NCBI RefSeq assembly: GCF_045762675.1
Contig: NZ_JBJDLK010000002.1
Location: 310,001 to 374,000, forward strand
Source of the DNA: Elizabethkingia meningoseptica_A
GTDB taxonomy: Bacteria; Bacteroidota; Bacteroidia; Flavobacteriales; Weeksellaceae
Direction of reading: 5' to 3'
DNA: 64,000 bases
Within the stretch, counting starts at the first letter, position 1; each line of letters begins with the position of its first letter. A program made the position numbers and the translations under genes. Shown piece after piece: positions 18,368 to 27,660 of the stretch. The notes under the pieces are model-generated. The model saw nothing but the letters and a program-made list of their open reading frames with translations, was not told the DNA's origin and did not search any database.

Positions 18368-18398
18368 AAGCGGCTGCCTGAAAAGGCAGCCGCTTTTT
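18368..18398 (+). terminator. Rho-independent terminator of icd
   Basis: AAGCGGCTGCCT (18368-18379) pairs perfectly with AGGCAGCCGCTT (18384-18395) across a 4-nt loop, followed by a T run. It is 23 bp past the icd stop. Confidence 0.88.
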
Positions 18399-18472
18399 AT
18401 TCAAAAAAATGAAACCAAACGCACATTAGTTAACATAATGATTATCAATATTTTTTTATTAATAAAATTGTA

Positions 18473-18501
18473 TTGCTCTGTTAAAAAAAATTTCTATTTT
18501 C
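18473..18501 (+). promoter_or_regulatory. Candidate promoter of the tandem MG2/plug genes
   Basis: TTG at 18473-18475, a 19-bp spacer, and TATTTTC at 18495-18501, a near match to TAnnTTTG. It lies ~25 bp before the first gene of the pair. Confidence 0.4.
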
Positions 18502-18526
18502 AATCACGAAACCGAATATACTTAAT

Positions 18527-20953
18527 ATGAAAGGCAGAATTATCTTTTCAATCATTATATTTCTTATTTCCGGTATAAAGGCACAAAATAGAATTGACCA
18601 GGCTATACAAACCCTGGATCAGAAATATGCTCAGGAAAAAGTATATCTTCTCTTTGATAAAGAGAAATATATTTCCGGTGAAAATATGTGGTTTAAATCA
18701 TTCGTTTTTGATGGTTATAACCGTTCAGCGATCTCATCATCTTTATTTGTTGAACTATATGATAGCGGTAAAAACATCATCAGCAAAAAGGTTTTCCCGG
18801 TAGTAAACGGAGAAGCTAATGGTAGCCTTAGTTTATCTGATAAGCTAAAAGAGGATGTTTATTTTGTAAGAGCTTATACCACATGGATGGCCAATTTCAG
18901 TGAAGAATTTCAGCTGGTTCAGCCAATTCCGGTCTATAATCCCTCTTCTCCGCAAAAGTTAGTTGTTAATACCCATACTAAATGGACCGCAAAAGCTTAT
19001 CCGGAAGGAGGAACCTTTATAGAAAATATTCCGACAAAAGTGGCCGTACGTTTACAGTCAGACGGAGCTCCACCATCAGCATGGAACGGATATGTAATAG
19101 ACACAGCTAATCCTGCTGAAAAGATTACAAGCTTTAAAGGACTTGATCAGAACGTTGGCTTATTTAAGATTACACCTAAACCGGGAAAAAGTTATCAGGT
19201 AGTTGTTGAAGATAATAACGGTACAAAACAAAATATAGATCTTCAGCTAGCAACAGGATCAGGAATAAATTTGCAGGTATTGAATAATGCAAAAGAAATC
19301 CAGTACACACTAAAAAGCTATAATCTGTCTGGACTTAAAGGCTATAAAGTTGTGGGTACGGTTAACAACCTGCTGGCTTACAAGGCGAACATCAGTGCTA
19401 ATACAAAGGAAGTTTCAAGTATCATACCGTCTACGATAAGCAATCAAATGAACGGGATACTGCAACTGACTGTCTTCGACGAACACGATAGACTGATTGC
19501 CCAAAGACTATGTTTTATTGAACCCGATAACTTACATGTTAATCAGCCTGTAATCTCCGGTTCAAAGTTTAACAATACTGCACGTGCCTACAACACTATT
19601 GAGTTTCCATCTCAGGAAAATTATTCTAATTATACTGTAGTTGTACGTGATGAGGTAAATAAACCTGAACAAAACAATATTTTAAGTGCTTTATGGCTTA
19701 CAGGAGATTTTTCTTCAAAGATATCTGCTCCGGCACAATACTTTGCAAAAAATGCAAATCCGGAAGCTCTCGATGCATTACTCATTTCTGAAAAATGGAA
19801 ACGATTTGACTGGAATGCTGTAATAGCCGGAAAAATACCGAAAATAAAATATAAACCAGAACCTTTTCTATCCTACAAGGGTAAAGTAATAGTAAATAGC
19901 GGACCTGTTCCCAATACAGAGGTTAATCTGATTTTTAAACCCGCCGACGGCAACAGCATATTCCATCAGGTACAAACAGATGCAAATGGCTACTTTATGC
20001 TTAATGATATTTATATTGACGAGCCTTTAAAGGTTGAGTATTTTTTGAATACTCAGAAAAAAGGAGCTTCCAATCCGCCGAACCTGAAAGTTACATTCAA
20101 TTCTCTTGTTGATTTTGTTCCTTATAAAGGTTCGCTTCCTTCAACGGAGTATGTTTTCCAAGATCGGAAACCCGGCACTGAACTTTCACCGGAAATAGCC
20201 CGGGCAATGACCAATAAAAAGAATCAGAAACTTATGTATGACAACGCCATTCTGATTAAGGAAGTACAACTAAAAGCACAGAAAAGGGACGAAAAAAAAA
20301 TACTTAATGATAAATTAAGCAGTGCAATGTTCAGAGGCGCGAATGAGCAAATATTCGATTTCATTAATGAAAATCAGGATGCCCAATCTTATATCAATAT
20401 CTTACAGTGGCTACAGGGAAGGGTTGCCGGATTAACATTTTATGTAAACGAAAAAGGTGAGTATGTTCCTGTTATGCGAGGCTATTCAAGCTTATCGGGA
20501 TCCTCGCAGGGTAATGTTCCTATTTTTCTTGATGAAGCTCTTATAGATATTAGCAACATTCCTCCTACAAGTCAAATTGCAATGGTAAAAGTAATCAAAG
20601 GATTTACTGGAGGAATTTACGGAAGAAATGCAATTGCTATATACAGCCGCAGAGGAGGTATACAACCAGCTATCCCGATACCTAAGGATCCTCACATGGA
20701 TAATAGTACTGTAATTGAGGGTTATGATAACATGACACCTTTCTATGAGCCCGATTACAGTAAAGACGCTTATAAAAGTATTACAAATGATACCCGTGAA
20801 GTAATTTACTGGAATCCGGATCTTAGATCTGTAAATAAAATGCCTTTAGTCGTAAATTTTTATAACAATGATACGCCCAATAATTATCAAATAACTATTA
20901 TTGCGTTTGATAAAGATGATAAACCTTTATTCTATAATAATACTATTCAATAG
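18527..20953 (+). CDS. Secreted MG2-like / TonB-plug-like protein, tandem copy 1
   Basis: The 808-residue protein has a signal peptide (IIFSIIIFLISGIKAQ). Residues ~30-150 resemble a macroglobulin MG2 domain (YAQEKVYLLFDKEKYISGENMWFKSFV). Further beta-sandwich repeats follow, including a carboxypeptidase-regulatory-like module near residues 450-520 (VNTEV-type Gly-turn strands). Residues ~625-705 look like a TonB-receptor plug (LQWLQGRVAGLTFYVN, VPVMRGYSSLSG, IAMVKVIKGFTGGIYGRNAIAIYSRRG), but no beta-barrel follows. It therefore cannot be a channel on its own. The function is unknown; an envelope role is inferred. Copy 2 starts 24 bp downstream. Confidence 0.82.
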   Translation: MKGRIIFSIIIFLISGIKAQNRIDQAIQTLDQKYAQEKVYLLFDKEKYISGENMWFKSFVFDGYNRSAISSSLFVELYDSGKNIISKKVFPVVNGEANGSLSLSDKLKEDVYFVRAYTTWMANFSEEFQLVQPIPVYNPSSPQKLVVNTHTKWTAKAYPEGGTFIENIPTKVAVRLQSDGAPPSAWNGYVIDTANPAEKITSFKGLDQNVGLFKITPKPGKSYQVVVEDNNGTKQNIDLQLATGSGINLQVLNNAKEIQYTLKSYNLSGLKGYKVVGTVNNLLAYKANISANTKEVSSIIPSTISNQMNGILQLTVFDEHDRLIAQRLCFIEPDNLHVNQPVISGSKFNNTARAYNTIEFPSQENYSNYTVVVRDEVNKPEQNNILSALWLTGDFSSKISAPAQYFAKNANPEALDALLISEKWKRFDWNAVIAGKIPKIKYKPEPFLSYKGKVIVNSGPVPNTEVNLIFKPADGNSIFHQVQTDANGYFMLNDIYIDEPLKVEYFLNTQKKGASNPPNLKVTFNSLVDFVPYKGSLPSTEYVFQDRKPGTELSPEIARAMTNKKNQKLMYDNAILIKEVQLKAQKRDEKKILNDKLSSAMFRGANEQIFDFINENQDAQSYINILQWLQGRVAGLTFYVNEKGEYVPVMRGYSSLSGSSQGNVPIFLDEALIDISNIPPTSQIAMVKVIKGFTGGIYGRNAIAIYSRRGGIQPAIPIPKDPHMDNSTVIEGYDNMTPFYEPDYSKDAYKSITNDTREVIYWNPDLRSVNKMPLVVNFYNNDTPNNYQITIIAFDKDDKPLFYNNTIQ
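18563..19236 (+). repeat. Long direct repeat, copy 1 (5' part of the tandem gene pair)
   Basis: This 674-bp segment is nearly identical to 21014-21687 (offset 2451 bp, no gaps). From 18621 to 19000 I see one substitution, at 18974; other differences cluster at the two ends. Beyond 19236 the genes diverge sharply. Confidence 0.85.
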
Positions 20954-20977
20954 CAATTATTTATTTTAATCATACAC

Positions 20978-23371
20978 ATGAAACATAAAATTATATTAAT
21001 AGCCAGTATATCTCTTATTTCCGGTATAAAGGCACAAAGTAAAGTTGACCAGGCTATACAAACTCTGGATCAGAAATATGCTCAGGAAAAAGTATATCTT
21101 CTCTTTGATAAAGAGAAATATATTTCCGGTGAAAATATGTGGTTTAAATCATTCGTTTTTGATGGTTATAACCGTTCAGCGATCTCATCATCTTTATTTG
21201 TTGAACTATATGATAGCGGTAAAAACATCATCAGCAAAAAGGTTTTCCCGGTAGTAAACGGAGAAGCTAATGGTAGCCTTAGTTTATCTGATAAGCTAAA
21301 AGAGGATGTTTATTTTGTAAGAGCTTATACCACATGGATGGCCAATTTCAGTGAAGAATTTCAGCTGGTTCAGCCAATTCCGGTCTATAATCCCTCTTCT
21401 CCGCAAAAGTTAGTTGTTAATACCGATACTAAATGGACCGCAAAAGCTTATCCGGAAGGAGGAACCTTTATAGAAAATATTCCAACAAAAGTGGCCGTAC
21501 GTTTACAGTCAGACGGAACTCCACCATCAACATGGAACGGATATGTAATAGACACAGCTAATCCTGCTGAAAAGATTACAAGCTTCAAAGGACTTGATCA
21601 GAACGTAGGCTTATTTACAATTACACCTAAACCAGGAAAAAGCTATCAGGTAGTTGTTGAAGATAATAATGGTACAAAACAAAATATCAGTTTACCTCTG
21701 GTTAAAGATTCGGGTATACATCTTGAAATCATTAATACAGCAAAAGGGATTCAATATACTTTGAAAGGAAATAATATTCCCGGACTCAAGGGTTATAAAG
21801 TTGTTGGTACGGTTAATAATCTGTTAGCGTATAAAGCTACGATAAGTGCAAATACCAAAGAGGCTTCAAGTACTATTCCTTCAGCAATAAGCAATCAAAT
21901 GAACGGAGTTCTTCAACTGGCAGTATTTGATGAAAATGAAAACCTTGCTGCCCAAAGACTATGTTTTATTGAACCCAACAACTTACATGTTAATCAGCCT
22001 GTGATCTCCGGTTCACAGTTTAACAACACCGCACGTGCCTACAACAGCATTGAAATCCCACCTCAGGAAAATTATTCCAACTATACTGTAGTTGTCCGCG
22101 ACGAGCCAAATAAGCCTGCACAAAACAATATACTAAGTGCTTTATGGCTTACAGGAGATTTTTCTTCAAAGATATCTGCTCCGGCACAATACTTTGCAAA
22201 AAATGCAAATCCGGAAGCATTAGATGGGCTGCTTATTTCTGAAAAATGGAACCGTTTTGACTGGAATGCAGTGATGGCAGGAAAGACACCGGAAATAAAG
22301 TATAAACCTGAACCCAGCTTTTCCTATATAGCTAAAGTGACAGTGAACAGCCGACCTCTTCCCAATACGCCAATAAATCTTGTTTTCAAGACACCCGATA
22401 ATACTATGTTTAATGAGGTACAAACGGATAGCAATGGTCTCTTTATGCTGAATGGTATATCTACAGATGATCCTATAAAAGTAACCTACTTTATAAATTC
22501 AGAAAAAAAGGGTGGCAGCAATCCGCCTAATCTTAAAATTTCTTTTACTCCTACGGTTGACTTTGTAAACTACAGAAGCTCCTTACCTTCAACACAATAT
22601 CACCTTGAAGACCGCATTACCACTAATGATACACCTGCACCGGAAATCGCGCGTGCAATAGCTAATAAAAAAGTTCAGAAACTTATTCATGAAAATGAAA
22701 TTCTGATTAAAGAAGTTCAGTTAAAGGCGAAAAAAAGAGATGAAAAAAGAATTTTAAATGAAAAATTAAGCAGCGGAATGTTTAGGAGTATGAATGAGCA
22801 GGTGTTTGATCTTGTTAATGAAAATCCGGAAGCACAGGGCTCTGCTAATGTATTACAATGGTTACAGGGCAGGGCTGCCGGGCTAACTTTTCAAATGGAA
22901 TCAGGGAATTATGTACCTTATGTAAGAGGAGGAAAAGCAAAATTATACCTTGATGAAACTCCTGTAGATGCAGGTATGATTAATAATCTGCCCGTAAGTA
23001 ATATCGCGATGGTAAAAATTATTAAAGGCTCCGGTCTTTTGGGAGACGCTGTAGCCATATATACGCGGAGAGGCGATACACAGCCTACTATTCCTATGCC
23101 TAAAGATCCTTATATGGATAATACGGCTACAATTCTTGGGTATGATAAAGTCGCAGAGTATTATGCACCAAATTACAGCAATGAAGCCTATAAGAGTGTC
23201 ACGAACGATACGCGTGATGTATTATACTGGAACCCGGATCTGAGAGCGCAGGATAAAGTACCGTCCGCTATTCAGTTTTATAACAATGATACACCTAAAA
23301 ATTACCATCTCATTATTATTGGCTTTGATAAAGATGATAAACCTTTATTCTACAATGGTAATATCCAGTAA
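20978..23371 (+). CDS. Secreted MG2-like / TonB-plug-like protein, tandem copy 2
   Basis: The 797-residue paralogue of the gene at 18527 has the same order: signal peptide (IILIASISLISGIKAQ), MG2-like domain, beta-sandwich repeats, then a plug-like domain without a barrel (LQWLQGRAAGLTFQMES, YVRGGKAKLYLDETPV, IAMVKIIKGSGLLGDAVAIYTRRG). The first ~225 codons are almost identical to copy 1, while the plug segment has changed and is shorter. This points to recent duplication or gene conversion with later divergence at the C-terminus. It ends at a strong bidirectional terminator. Confidence 0.82.
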   Translation: MKHKIILIASISLISGIKAQSKVDQAIQTLDQKYAQEKVYLLFDKEKYISGENMWFKSFVFDGYNRSAISSSLFVELYDSGKNIISKKVFPVVNGEANGSLSLSDKLKEDVYFVRAYTTWMANFSEEFQLVQPIPVYNPSSPQKLVVNTDTKWTAKAYPEGGTFIENIPTKVAVRLQSDGTPPSTWNGYVIDTANPAEKITSFKGLDQNVGLFTITPKPGKSYQVVVEDNNGTKQNISLPLVKDSGIHLEIINTAKGIQYTLKGNNIPGLKGYKVVGTVNNLLAYKATISANTKEASSTIPSAISNQMNGVLQLAVFDENENLAAQRLCFIEPNNLHVNQPVISGSQFNNTARAYNSIEIPPQENYSNYTVVVRDEPNKPAQNNILSALWLTGDFSSKISAPAQYFAKNANPEALDGLLISEKWNRFDWNAVMAGKTPEIKYKPEPSFSYIAKVTVNSRPLPNTPINLVFKTPDNTMFNEVQTDSNGLFMLNGISTDDPIKVTYFINSEKKGGSNPPNLKISFTPTVDFVNYRSSLPSTQYHLEDRITTNDTPAPEIARAIANKKVQKLIHENEILIKEVQLKAKKRDEKRILNEKLSSGMFRSMNEQVFDLVNENPEAQGSANVLQWLQGRAAGLTFQMESGNYVPYVRGGKAKLYLDETPVDAGMINNLPVSNIAMVKIIKGSGLLGDAVAIYTRRGDTQPTIPMPKDPYMDNTATILGYDKVAEYYAPNYSNEAYKSVTNDTRDVLYWNPDLRAQDKVPSAIQFYNNDTPKNYHLIIIGFDKDDKPLFYNGNIQ
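21014..21687 (+). repeat. Long direct repeat, copy 2
   Basis: Partner of 18563-19236. The identity includes synonymous positions, so it reflects recent copying and not just protein conservation. Confidence 0.85.
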
Positions 23372-23395
23372 TGGTAATCATCAAGAATTATAAAT

Positions 23396-23427
23396 AAACC
23401 CCGCAGATTTTGAAATCTGCGGGGTTT
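23396..23427. terminator. Bidirectional terminator between convergent genes
   Basis: AAACCCCGCAGATTT (23396-23410) and AAATCTGCGGGGTTT (23413-23427) are perfect complements with T/A runs on both sides. It serves the tandem genes from the left and the arsC-like gene from the right. Confidence 0.88.
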
Positions 23428-23459
23428 ATATTTTTAATGTTAGTTATTCCCGTTTCGGG

Positions 23460-23807
23460 TTATCCTAAAAGATGTATTACATTTTCCAGAGGTCTGCCAA
23501 TTACAGCCTTGTCATCTTTTATAACAACAGGTCTTTGTATTAATGTCGGGTTATCAACCAAAACATCAATCCAGTTATCTTCATTTAAATCCTGATCAGC
23601 ATATTTTTCTTTAAATAAAGCATCACTTTTGCGAACCAGCTCTTCAGCTTTCATATTAAGCTTTTGCAAAACAGCGACAATATCTTCTTTAGTAAGAGGA
23701 TTCTGAATAATATTAATCAATTCGAAATCAATATTCTGATCTTCGAGATATTGTAATGCTTCTCTTGATTTTGAACATCTGCTGTTATGTAAAATCTTTA
23801 TTCCCAT
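23460..23807 (-). CDS. ArsC-family (Spx/ArsC-like) reductase
   Basis: The 115-residue thioredoxin-fold protein starts MGIKILHNSRCSKSREALQYL with the catalytic Cys11 in the HNxRCSKSR motif of glutaredoxin-dependent arsenate reductases. The downstream IQRPVVIKDDKAVIGRP provides the conserved Arg of the oxyanion site. It could reduce arsenate to arsenite in the cytoplasm, but many Bacteroidota homologues stand alone with no ars operon, as here, so the physiological substrate is uncertain. It follows the deoxynucleoside kinase gene by 11 bp and is likely cotranscribed with it. Confidence 0.85.
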   Translation of the reverse strand: MGIKILHNSRCSKSREALQYLEDQNIDFELINIIQNPLTKEDIVAVLQKLNMKAEELVRKSDALFKEKYADQDLNEDNWIDVLVDNPTLIQRPVVIKDDKAVIGRPLENVIHLLG

Positions 23808-23818
23808 TCTGTAATTAT

Positions 23819-24433
23819 TTAAAAAAGCCCGTTCAGGTTGCTGTCTATATTTTCCAGAATCACACCAAAATCTTCCGGTTTTTCAACAAAGTCAATATCG
23901 TTTACATCTATAATAAGCAATTTTCCTTCATGATAATTCTGAATCCACTTTTCATATTTATCATTCAGTTTGGAAAGATAATCGATGCTGATTCCTGCTT
24001 CATAATCCCGCCCTCTTTTAGCAATTTGTGCTACTAATTTGGAAATATCTGCTCTAAGATAAATTAACAAATCAGGTGCTGATACGAAGGATTTCATCAG
24101 AGTAAATACAGACTTGTAGTTATTAAAGTCTCTTTCCGTTAAAAGCCCCATATCATTAAGGTTTTCAGCAAATATATGAGCGTCTTCATAGATCGTTCTG
24201 TCCTGAATTACATTTTTACCACTCTCCCGGATTTCTTTTATTTGTCTGAAACGACTTCCTAAAAAGTAAATCTGCAGATTGAATGCCCACTTTGCCATAT
24301 CGTGATAAAAGTCATCCAGATACGGATTGTGATCTACATCTTCAAACTGCGCCTCCCATCCGTAATGTTTAGCCAACATCGTTGTGAGCGTGGTTTTTCC
24401 AGCCCCTATATTTCCTGTTACCGCAATGTGCAT
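23819..24433 (-). CDS. Deoxynucleoside kinase
   Basis: The 204-residue P-loop kinase has GNIGAGKTTL at residues 7-16. The substrate and catalytic segment is QDRTIYEDAHIFAENL (the usual ERS/DRS motif appears as DRT), and the LID-like region is AKRGRDYE. It phosphorylates deoxyribonucleosides at the 5' position for nucleotide salvage in the cytoplasm. Whether it prefers deoxyadenosine, deoxyguanosine or pyrimidines cannot be read from sequence alone. The arsC-like gene follows by 11 bp. Confidence 0.9.
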   Translation of the reverse strand: MHIAVTGNIGAGKTTLTTMLAKHYGWEAQFEDVDHNPYLDDFYHDMAKWAFNLQIYFLGSRFRQIKEIRESGKNVIQDRTIYEDAHIFAENLNDMGLLTERDFNNYKSVFTLMKSFVSAPDLLIYLRADISKLVAQIAKRGRDYEAGISIDYLSKLNDKYEKWIQNYHEGKLLIIDVNDIDFVEKPEDFGVILENIDSNLNGLF

Positions 24434-24554
24434 ATCTTATTTTTTTCGAACCGTAAAGATAAAGTTTGTTTGCATCGGTTGCAAGTTCAATTTTGCTGAT
24501 ATATATTTTGCTGTTTCTCTCTGTAGTTAAGGAAATAAAAATAAGAGCCCTAAA

Positions 24555-24588
24555 AAAATTAAAGTAAGCTTTCGCTTACTTTAATTTT
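24555..24588 (-). terminator. Terminator overlapping the glutamine cyclotransferase stop codon
   Basis: AAAATTAAAGTAAGC (24555-24569) pairs with GCTTACTTTAATTTT (24574-24588). The stop codon at 24576-24578 and the last four codons of the upstream gene lie inside one hairpin arm. Confidence 0.7.
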
Positions 24589-25622
24589 ACTTCGTATATC
24601 TTTGGCCAGTTCTTACCTGTTACCAGCATATTATCACCTTTAAAGGCTATACCATTCAGTACATCATCAGCACCTTTGGTATGCAGTTTAACATATTTAG
24701 AGAAGTCATAGCGCCCTACTGCTTCTCCTGTTGCAGGATTTATTTTCAATACAATGGGCTGCTGCCAAACATTCGCATAAATAAATCCGTTATGATATTC
24801 CAGTTCATTTAATTGCCCATATGCCATTTCTGAACCTGCCACCCCTATTTTTCTGACTACTTTAGATGGATCATTTACATCCAGAAAGTAAAGGTTGGAA
24901 GATCCATCGGATGCAATCAGGTTTTTACCATCATAAGTTAGCCCCCAGCCTTCTGTCATTTCTGTAGGATATTGAAACTGTCCTATTTGCTGTAAACTGG
25001 ATTTATTATAAATGAAGCCAATTTTATTTTTCCAGTCTAACTGAAAGACTTTATCTCCAGCTATTGTACTTCCTTCAGAAAATATTTTTTCAACCAATTG
25101 AGTTCCGGGAGCTGGGCTAGGTTTTGCTTCAGCAGTTGGCTGCGTTTGCCCTAATGTATATTTAATCATTCTTGACTGATCGAACTGCCCGTCGGATTCA
25201 TATACGGTATTGCCTTCCAGCTGGAATCCCTGTACAAAATTTTTCGGATCATGCGGATATTCTGCCACCTCTTCATAGGTCAGGTTTTGCTCCGGTTTGG
25301 AAGCAAAAACATTAATAGTCGCATCCTGATTAACAACCTTTCCATCCTTCATTTTGATATTAAAAGTAACATCATTTTCACCAAGCGTAAAATACTTCGG
25401 GTCAATCGTCAAAGAATTGCTCTCCTTATCTCCAAAGCTAATGCTAATACTCTCTGTATTACCGGTAACATCTGAAGGCAGTGTTATTTTATCTCCGAAA
25501 TGATAACCTTTATCCTGCATGGCAGCATTATATTCCTGAATGCTTTTTATAACTGTTTTTTCTTTATTACAAGAAGCTAAAAGTGTAAGAGCCATAAGCC
25601 CTATAACTATATTTTTTCTCAT
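24576..25622 (-). CDS. Glutaminyl-peptide cyclotransferase, lipoprotein
   Basis: The 348-residue protein has a lipoprotein signal with Cys18 (LTLLASC). Residues ~20-110 form a beta-sandwich, and ~115-348 form a five-bladed propeller of the bacterial/plant glutamine cyclotransferase type (YPHDPKNFVQGFQLEGNTVYESDGQ, EGWGLTYDGKNLIASDGSSNLYF, NELEYHNGFIYANVW, NGIAFKGDNMLVTGKNW). The enzyme converts N-terminal glutamine of proteins to pyroglutamate, probably in the periplasm on proteins whose signal peptide has been cut before Gln. That would fit the many Bacteroidota signal peptides ending in A-Q seen in this window. It appears to be a single-gene unit. Confidence 0.88.
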   Translation of the reverse strand: MRKNIVIGLMALTLLASCNKEKTVIKSIQEYNAAMQDKGYHFGDKITLPSDVTGNTESISISFGDKESNSLTIDPKYFTLGENDVTFNIKMKDGKVVNQDATINVFASKPEQNLTYEEVAEYPHDPKNFVQGFQLEGNTVYESDGQFDQSRMIKYTLGQTQPTAEAKPSPAPGTQLVEKIFSEGSTIAGDKVFQLDWKNKIGFIYNKSSLQQIGQFQYPTEMTEGWGLTYDGKNLIASDGSSNLYFLDVNDPSKVVRKIGVAGSEMAYGQLNELEYHNGFIYANVWQQPIVLKINPATGEAVGRYDFSKYVKLHTKGADDVLNGIAFKGDNMLVTGKNWPKIYEVKLK

Positions 25623-25720
25623 GTATTTATCTTATTTTTTATCACATATACCTTTTGACTATTAAATAATCATACCGGTTTCATTTCTGCTATCTATTAT
25701 TGAGTCAAAAATACGAATTT

Positions 25721-26647
25721 TTATCCCGAAAAATCATCCAGCATATCCATTGTTGGTACAAAAAATAAGCTGCCGGTTTTTGCTGTACTAAAATCGAGAA
25801 TTCTGTCGTAATTACCTTCAGGATCTCCGATAAACATGCTTTCCAGCATTTTTTGCACGGTACTGAAAGTATTGGCATAAGCAATAAAGTAAGTTCCGGT
25901 TTCATGACTTGTTCTGAAAGGCATATTATCCCGTACCACTTTCAGATCATCACCAACATTTGCCAGTGCACTGTGCGAGTTTGCGGGCTTTACCTCATCA
26001 GACATTTCAATATCACTTGCCTTGTAACGTCCAATTACATTTTCCTGTTCCGATACCGGCAGGCTGTTCCATGCACTCATATCATGAATATACTTCTGAA
26101 CAAATAAATAACTTCCTCCGGCATATTTTTTATCTTCTTTCCCCACTTTTGCAAAGAAATCACGTGCTTCACCCTGCGGGTTTTCTGTTCCGTCTACAAA
26201 GCCTAATATTGATCTTCCGTCCCAGTACCTGAAACCATGTACTTCTTCTGTACATTCGGCAACAGCAGACAATACGTCTGAAATAGCAGTGGCCATATCA
26301 AAGCAGATACTGAACTGATCGGCACGGATATGAAAATGTAAATCTCCCGGCGTAGCAACGGCTGTATGTTTACTTCCTTTTACTTCTTTAAACGTTTCAA
26401 GTTCTTTGGGAAGCGGCTTTGAAAGTTCAAGTTTTTTCCATGCATTAAAACCTATTCCCATCACACAGCTAACTCTTACATTCGGAAAACGTACTGCCGC
26501 CGAATTATTAAGGTTCGCTGTCAATGCACAAACCCGCTGGAATGCATCTTTAATCTGATCCGTTTCTTTAAAATTCCATACCATAAAAATGGTATTGTTA
26601 TTGGGATTATCCGTTACTCTTTGTGATTGTACTGTCATTTGTTTCAA
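25721..26647 (-). CDS. Dyp-type heme peroxidase
   Basis: The 308-residue protein has the DyP signature GFVDGTENPQG (GxxDG) with the distal Asp and conserved Arg nearby. The proximal heme-binding His is probably in PANSHSALANVGDD. It has no signal or Tat peptide, so it acts in the cytoplasm, possibly encapsulated, although no encapsulin gene is adjacent. DyP enzymes oxidise dyes and small molecules with peroxide; the natural substrate is unknown. The length fits the B/YfeX-like branch. It is a single-gene unit preceding the VOC/SRPBCC pair on the same strand. Confidence 0.93.
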   Translation of the reverse strand: MKQMTVQSQRVTDNPNNNTIFMVWNFKETDQIKDAFQRVCALTANLNNSAAVRFPNVRVSCVMGIGFNAWKKLELSKPLPKELETFKEVKGSKHTAVATPGDLHFHIRADQFSICFDMATAISDVLSAVAECTEEVHGFRYWDGRSILGFVDGTENPQGEARDFFAKVGKEDKKYAGGSYLFVQKYIHDMSAWNSLPVSEQENVIGRYKASDIEMSDEVKPANSHSALANVGDDLKVVRDNMPFRTSHETGTYFIAYANTFSTVQKMLESMFIGDPEGNYDRILDFSTAKTGSLFFVPTMDMLDDFSG

Positions 26648-26707
26648 TAAAACTTATTACGTTTATATAAATTTATTTGTGAAAATCTTATTTCTGATAT
26701 CTTCAGC

Positions 26708-27085
26708 TTATTTCGGGCTTTCTATATCCTGCCCAAACTGCAGAATATAACCATTGTTATCATAGATTGCAAACTCCCGCATTTGCCATGGAAAATCCTC
26801 AATAGCATAACATACTTCTGCTTTATCTTTTAGTGCTTCCCAAAAGACATCTACGTTCTGAATATTAAAATAAAATGAACCTGAAAACATCGACTGCTGA
26901 AAAGGAATATGCTCGTTTGGTTTGGAAAACATAATTTCCACATGATCCTTTTTTACGAGTGCCCATTGCCATTCTTCATTTTTCTCCAGACACTGAAAAC
27001 CCAGATGAGTTGTATAAAACGCTATTGTTTTATCCAGTTCCAGAGTCCATAAGTTAGGGGTCAGCGTATTAAATTTTATATCCAT
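26708..27085 (-). CDS. VOC-superfamily protein
   Basis: The 125-residue VOC domain starts FNTLTPNLWTLELDKTIAFYTTHLGFQ and ends REFAIYDNNGYILQFGQDI, the glyoxalase/bleomycin-resistance type. The ligand is unknown. Its start codon overlaps the stop of the SRPBCC gene by one base (27085), indicating translational coupling. This VOC/SRPBCC pairing repeats the pattern at 7423-8703. Confidence 0.86.
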   Translation of the reverse strand: MDIKFNTLTPNLWTLELDKTIAFYTTHLGFQCLEKNEEWQWALVKKDHVEIMFSKPNEHIPFQQSMFSGSFYFNIQNVDVFWEALKDKAEVCYAIEDFPWQMREFAIYDNNGYILQFGQDIESPK

Positions 27086-27504
27086 TATTTTTCTAAAAAG
27101 CTTTTAAGTGATTTGCTCAGAATTTCGTTCCAGCCCTTGCGATAATTCTCTTTTGCAAAATCTGTTCCTGCATCGGAGAAGCTGTCCAGTCCGGTATGGG
27201 TTAACGTTAATTTTGTTCCCCCTTCTACCTCCTGCAATTCCCATAATAATTCTGAAGAACCTTTACTGTGGTCCGGATGGGTCCAGGTATGTTTTAAAAG
27301 TTTATTTTCTTCAAAAGCCAATATCTGACAACGGTGGCGGTATTTCGGAGATTCTCCGGGTTCAAAAAAGTCAAAAACAGCACCTTCTTTAAGAATAAAG
27401 TTCGGAATGTCGAAATACCAGAGTTTCATTTCATCTTTATCTGTAATTGCTTTCCATACTTTCTCCACAGGAGCATGATAGGTTTCCGTAACTACAACAG
27501 GCAT
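27085..27504 (-). CDS. SRPBCC/AHSA1-like protein
   Basis: The 139-residue protein starts VVTETYHAPVEKVWKAITDKDEMKLWYF and ends with the C-terminal helix FAKENYRKGWNEILSKSLKSFLEK, the standard AHSA1/SRPBCC fold. A polar loop with EPGESPKYRHR and a conserved W-rich strand (KHTWTHPDHSKGSSELLWELQE) are typical. It likely binds a small molecule in the cytoplasm. It is coupled by a one-base overlap to the VOC gene downstream. Confidence 0.87.
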   Translation of the reverse strand: MPVVVTETYHAPVEKVWKAITDKDEMKLWYFDIPNFILKEGAVFDFFEPGESPKYRHRCQILAFEENKLLKHTWTHPDHSKGSSELLWELQEVEGGTKLTLTHTGLDSFSDAGTDFAKENYRKGWNEILSKSLKSFLEK

Positions 27505-27614
27505 AACGTATATTTTTCAATAAAGCTAAACAATATTTCACGTATTCCGGCCTTATTTATGAAAGTTTGTGATTTTATCAGTCAGGCTACTGATTTACAT
27601 TCTCGCTAAAAAAT

Positions 27615-27648
27615 AACCCTCATTGTTTTTCAAAAAACAGTGAGGGTT
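27615..27648 (-). terminator. Terminator of the efflux operon
   Basis: AACCCTCA (27615-27622) and TGAGGGTT (27641-27648) pair, extended by the inner AT tract. It lies 13 bp past the ABC permease stop. Confidence 0.8.
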
Positions 27649-27660
27649 TTATATGTATCT

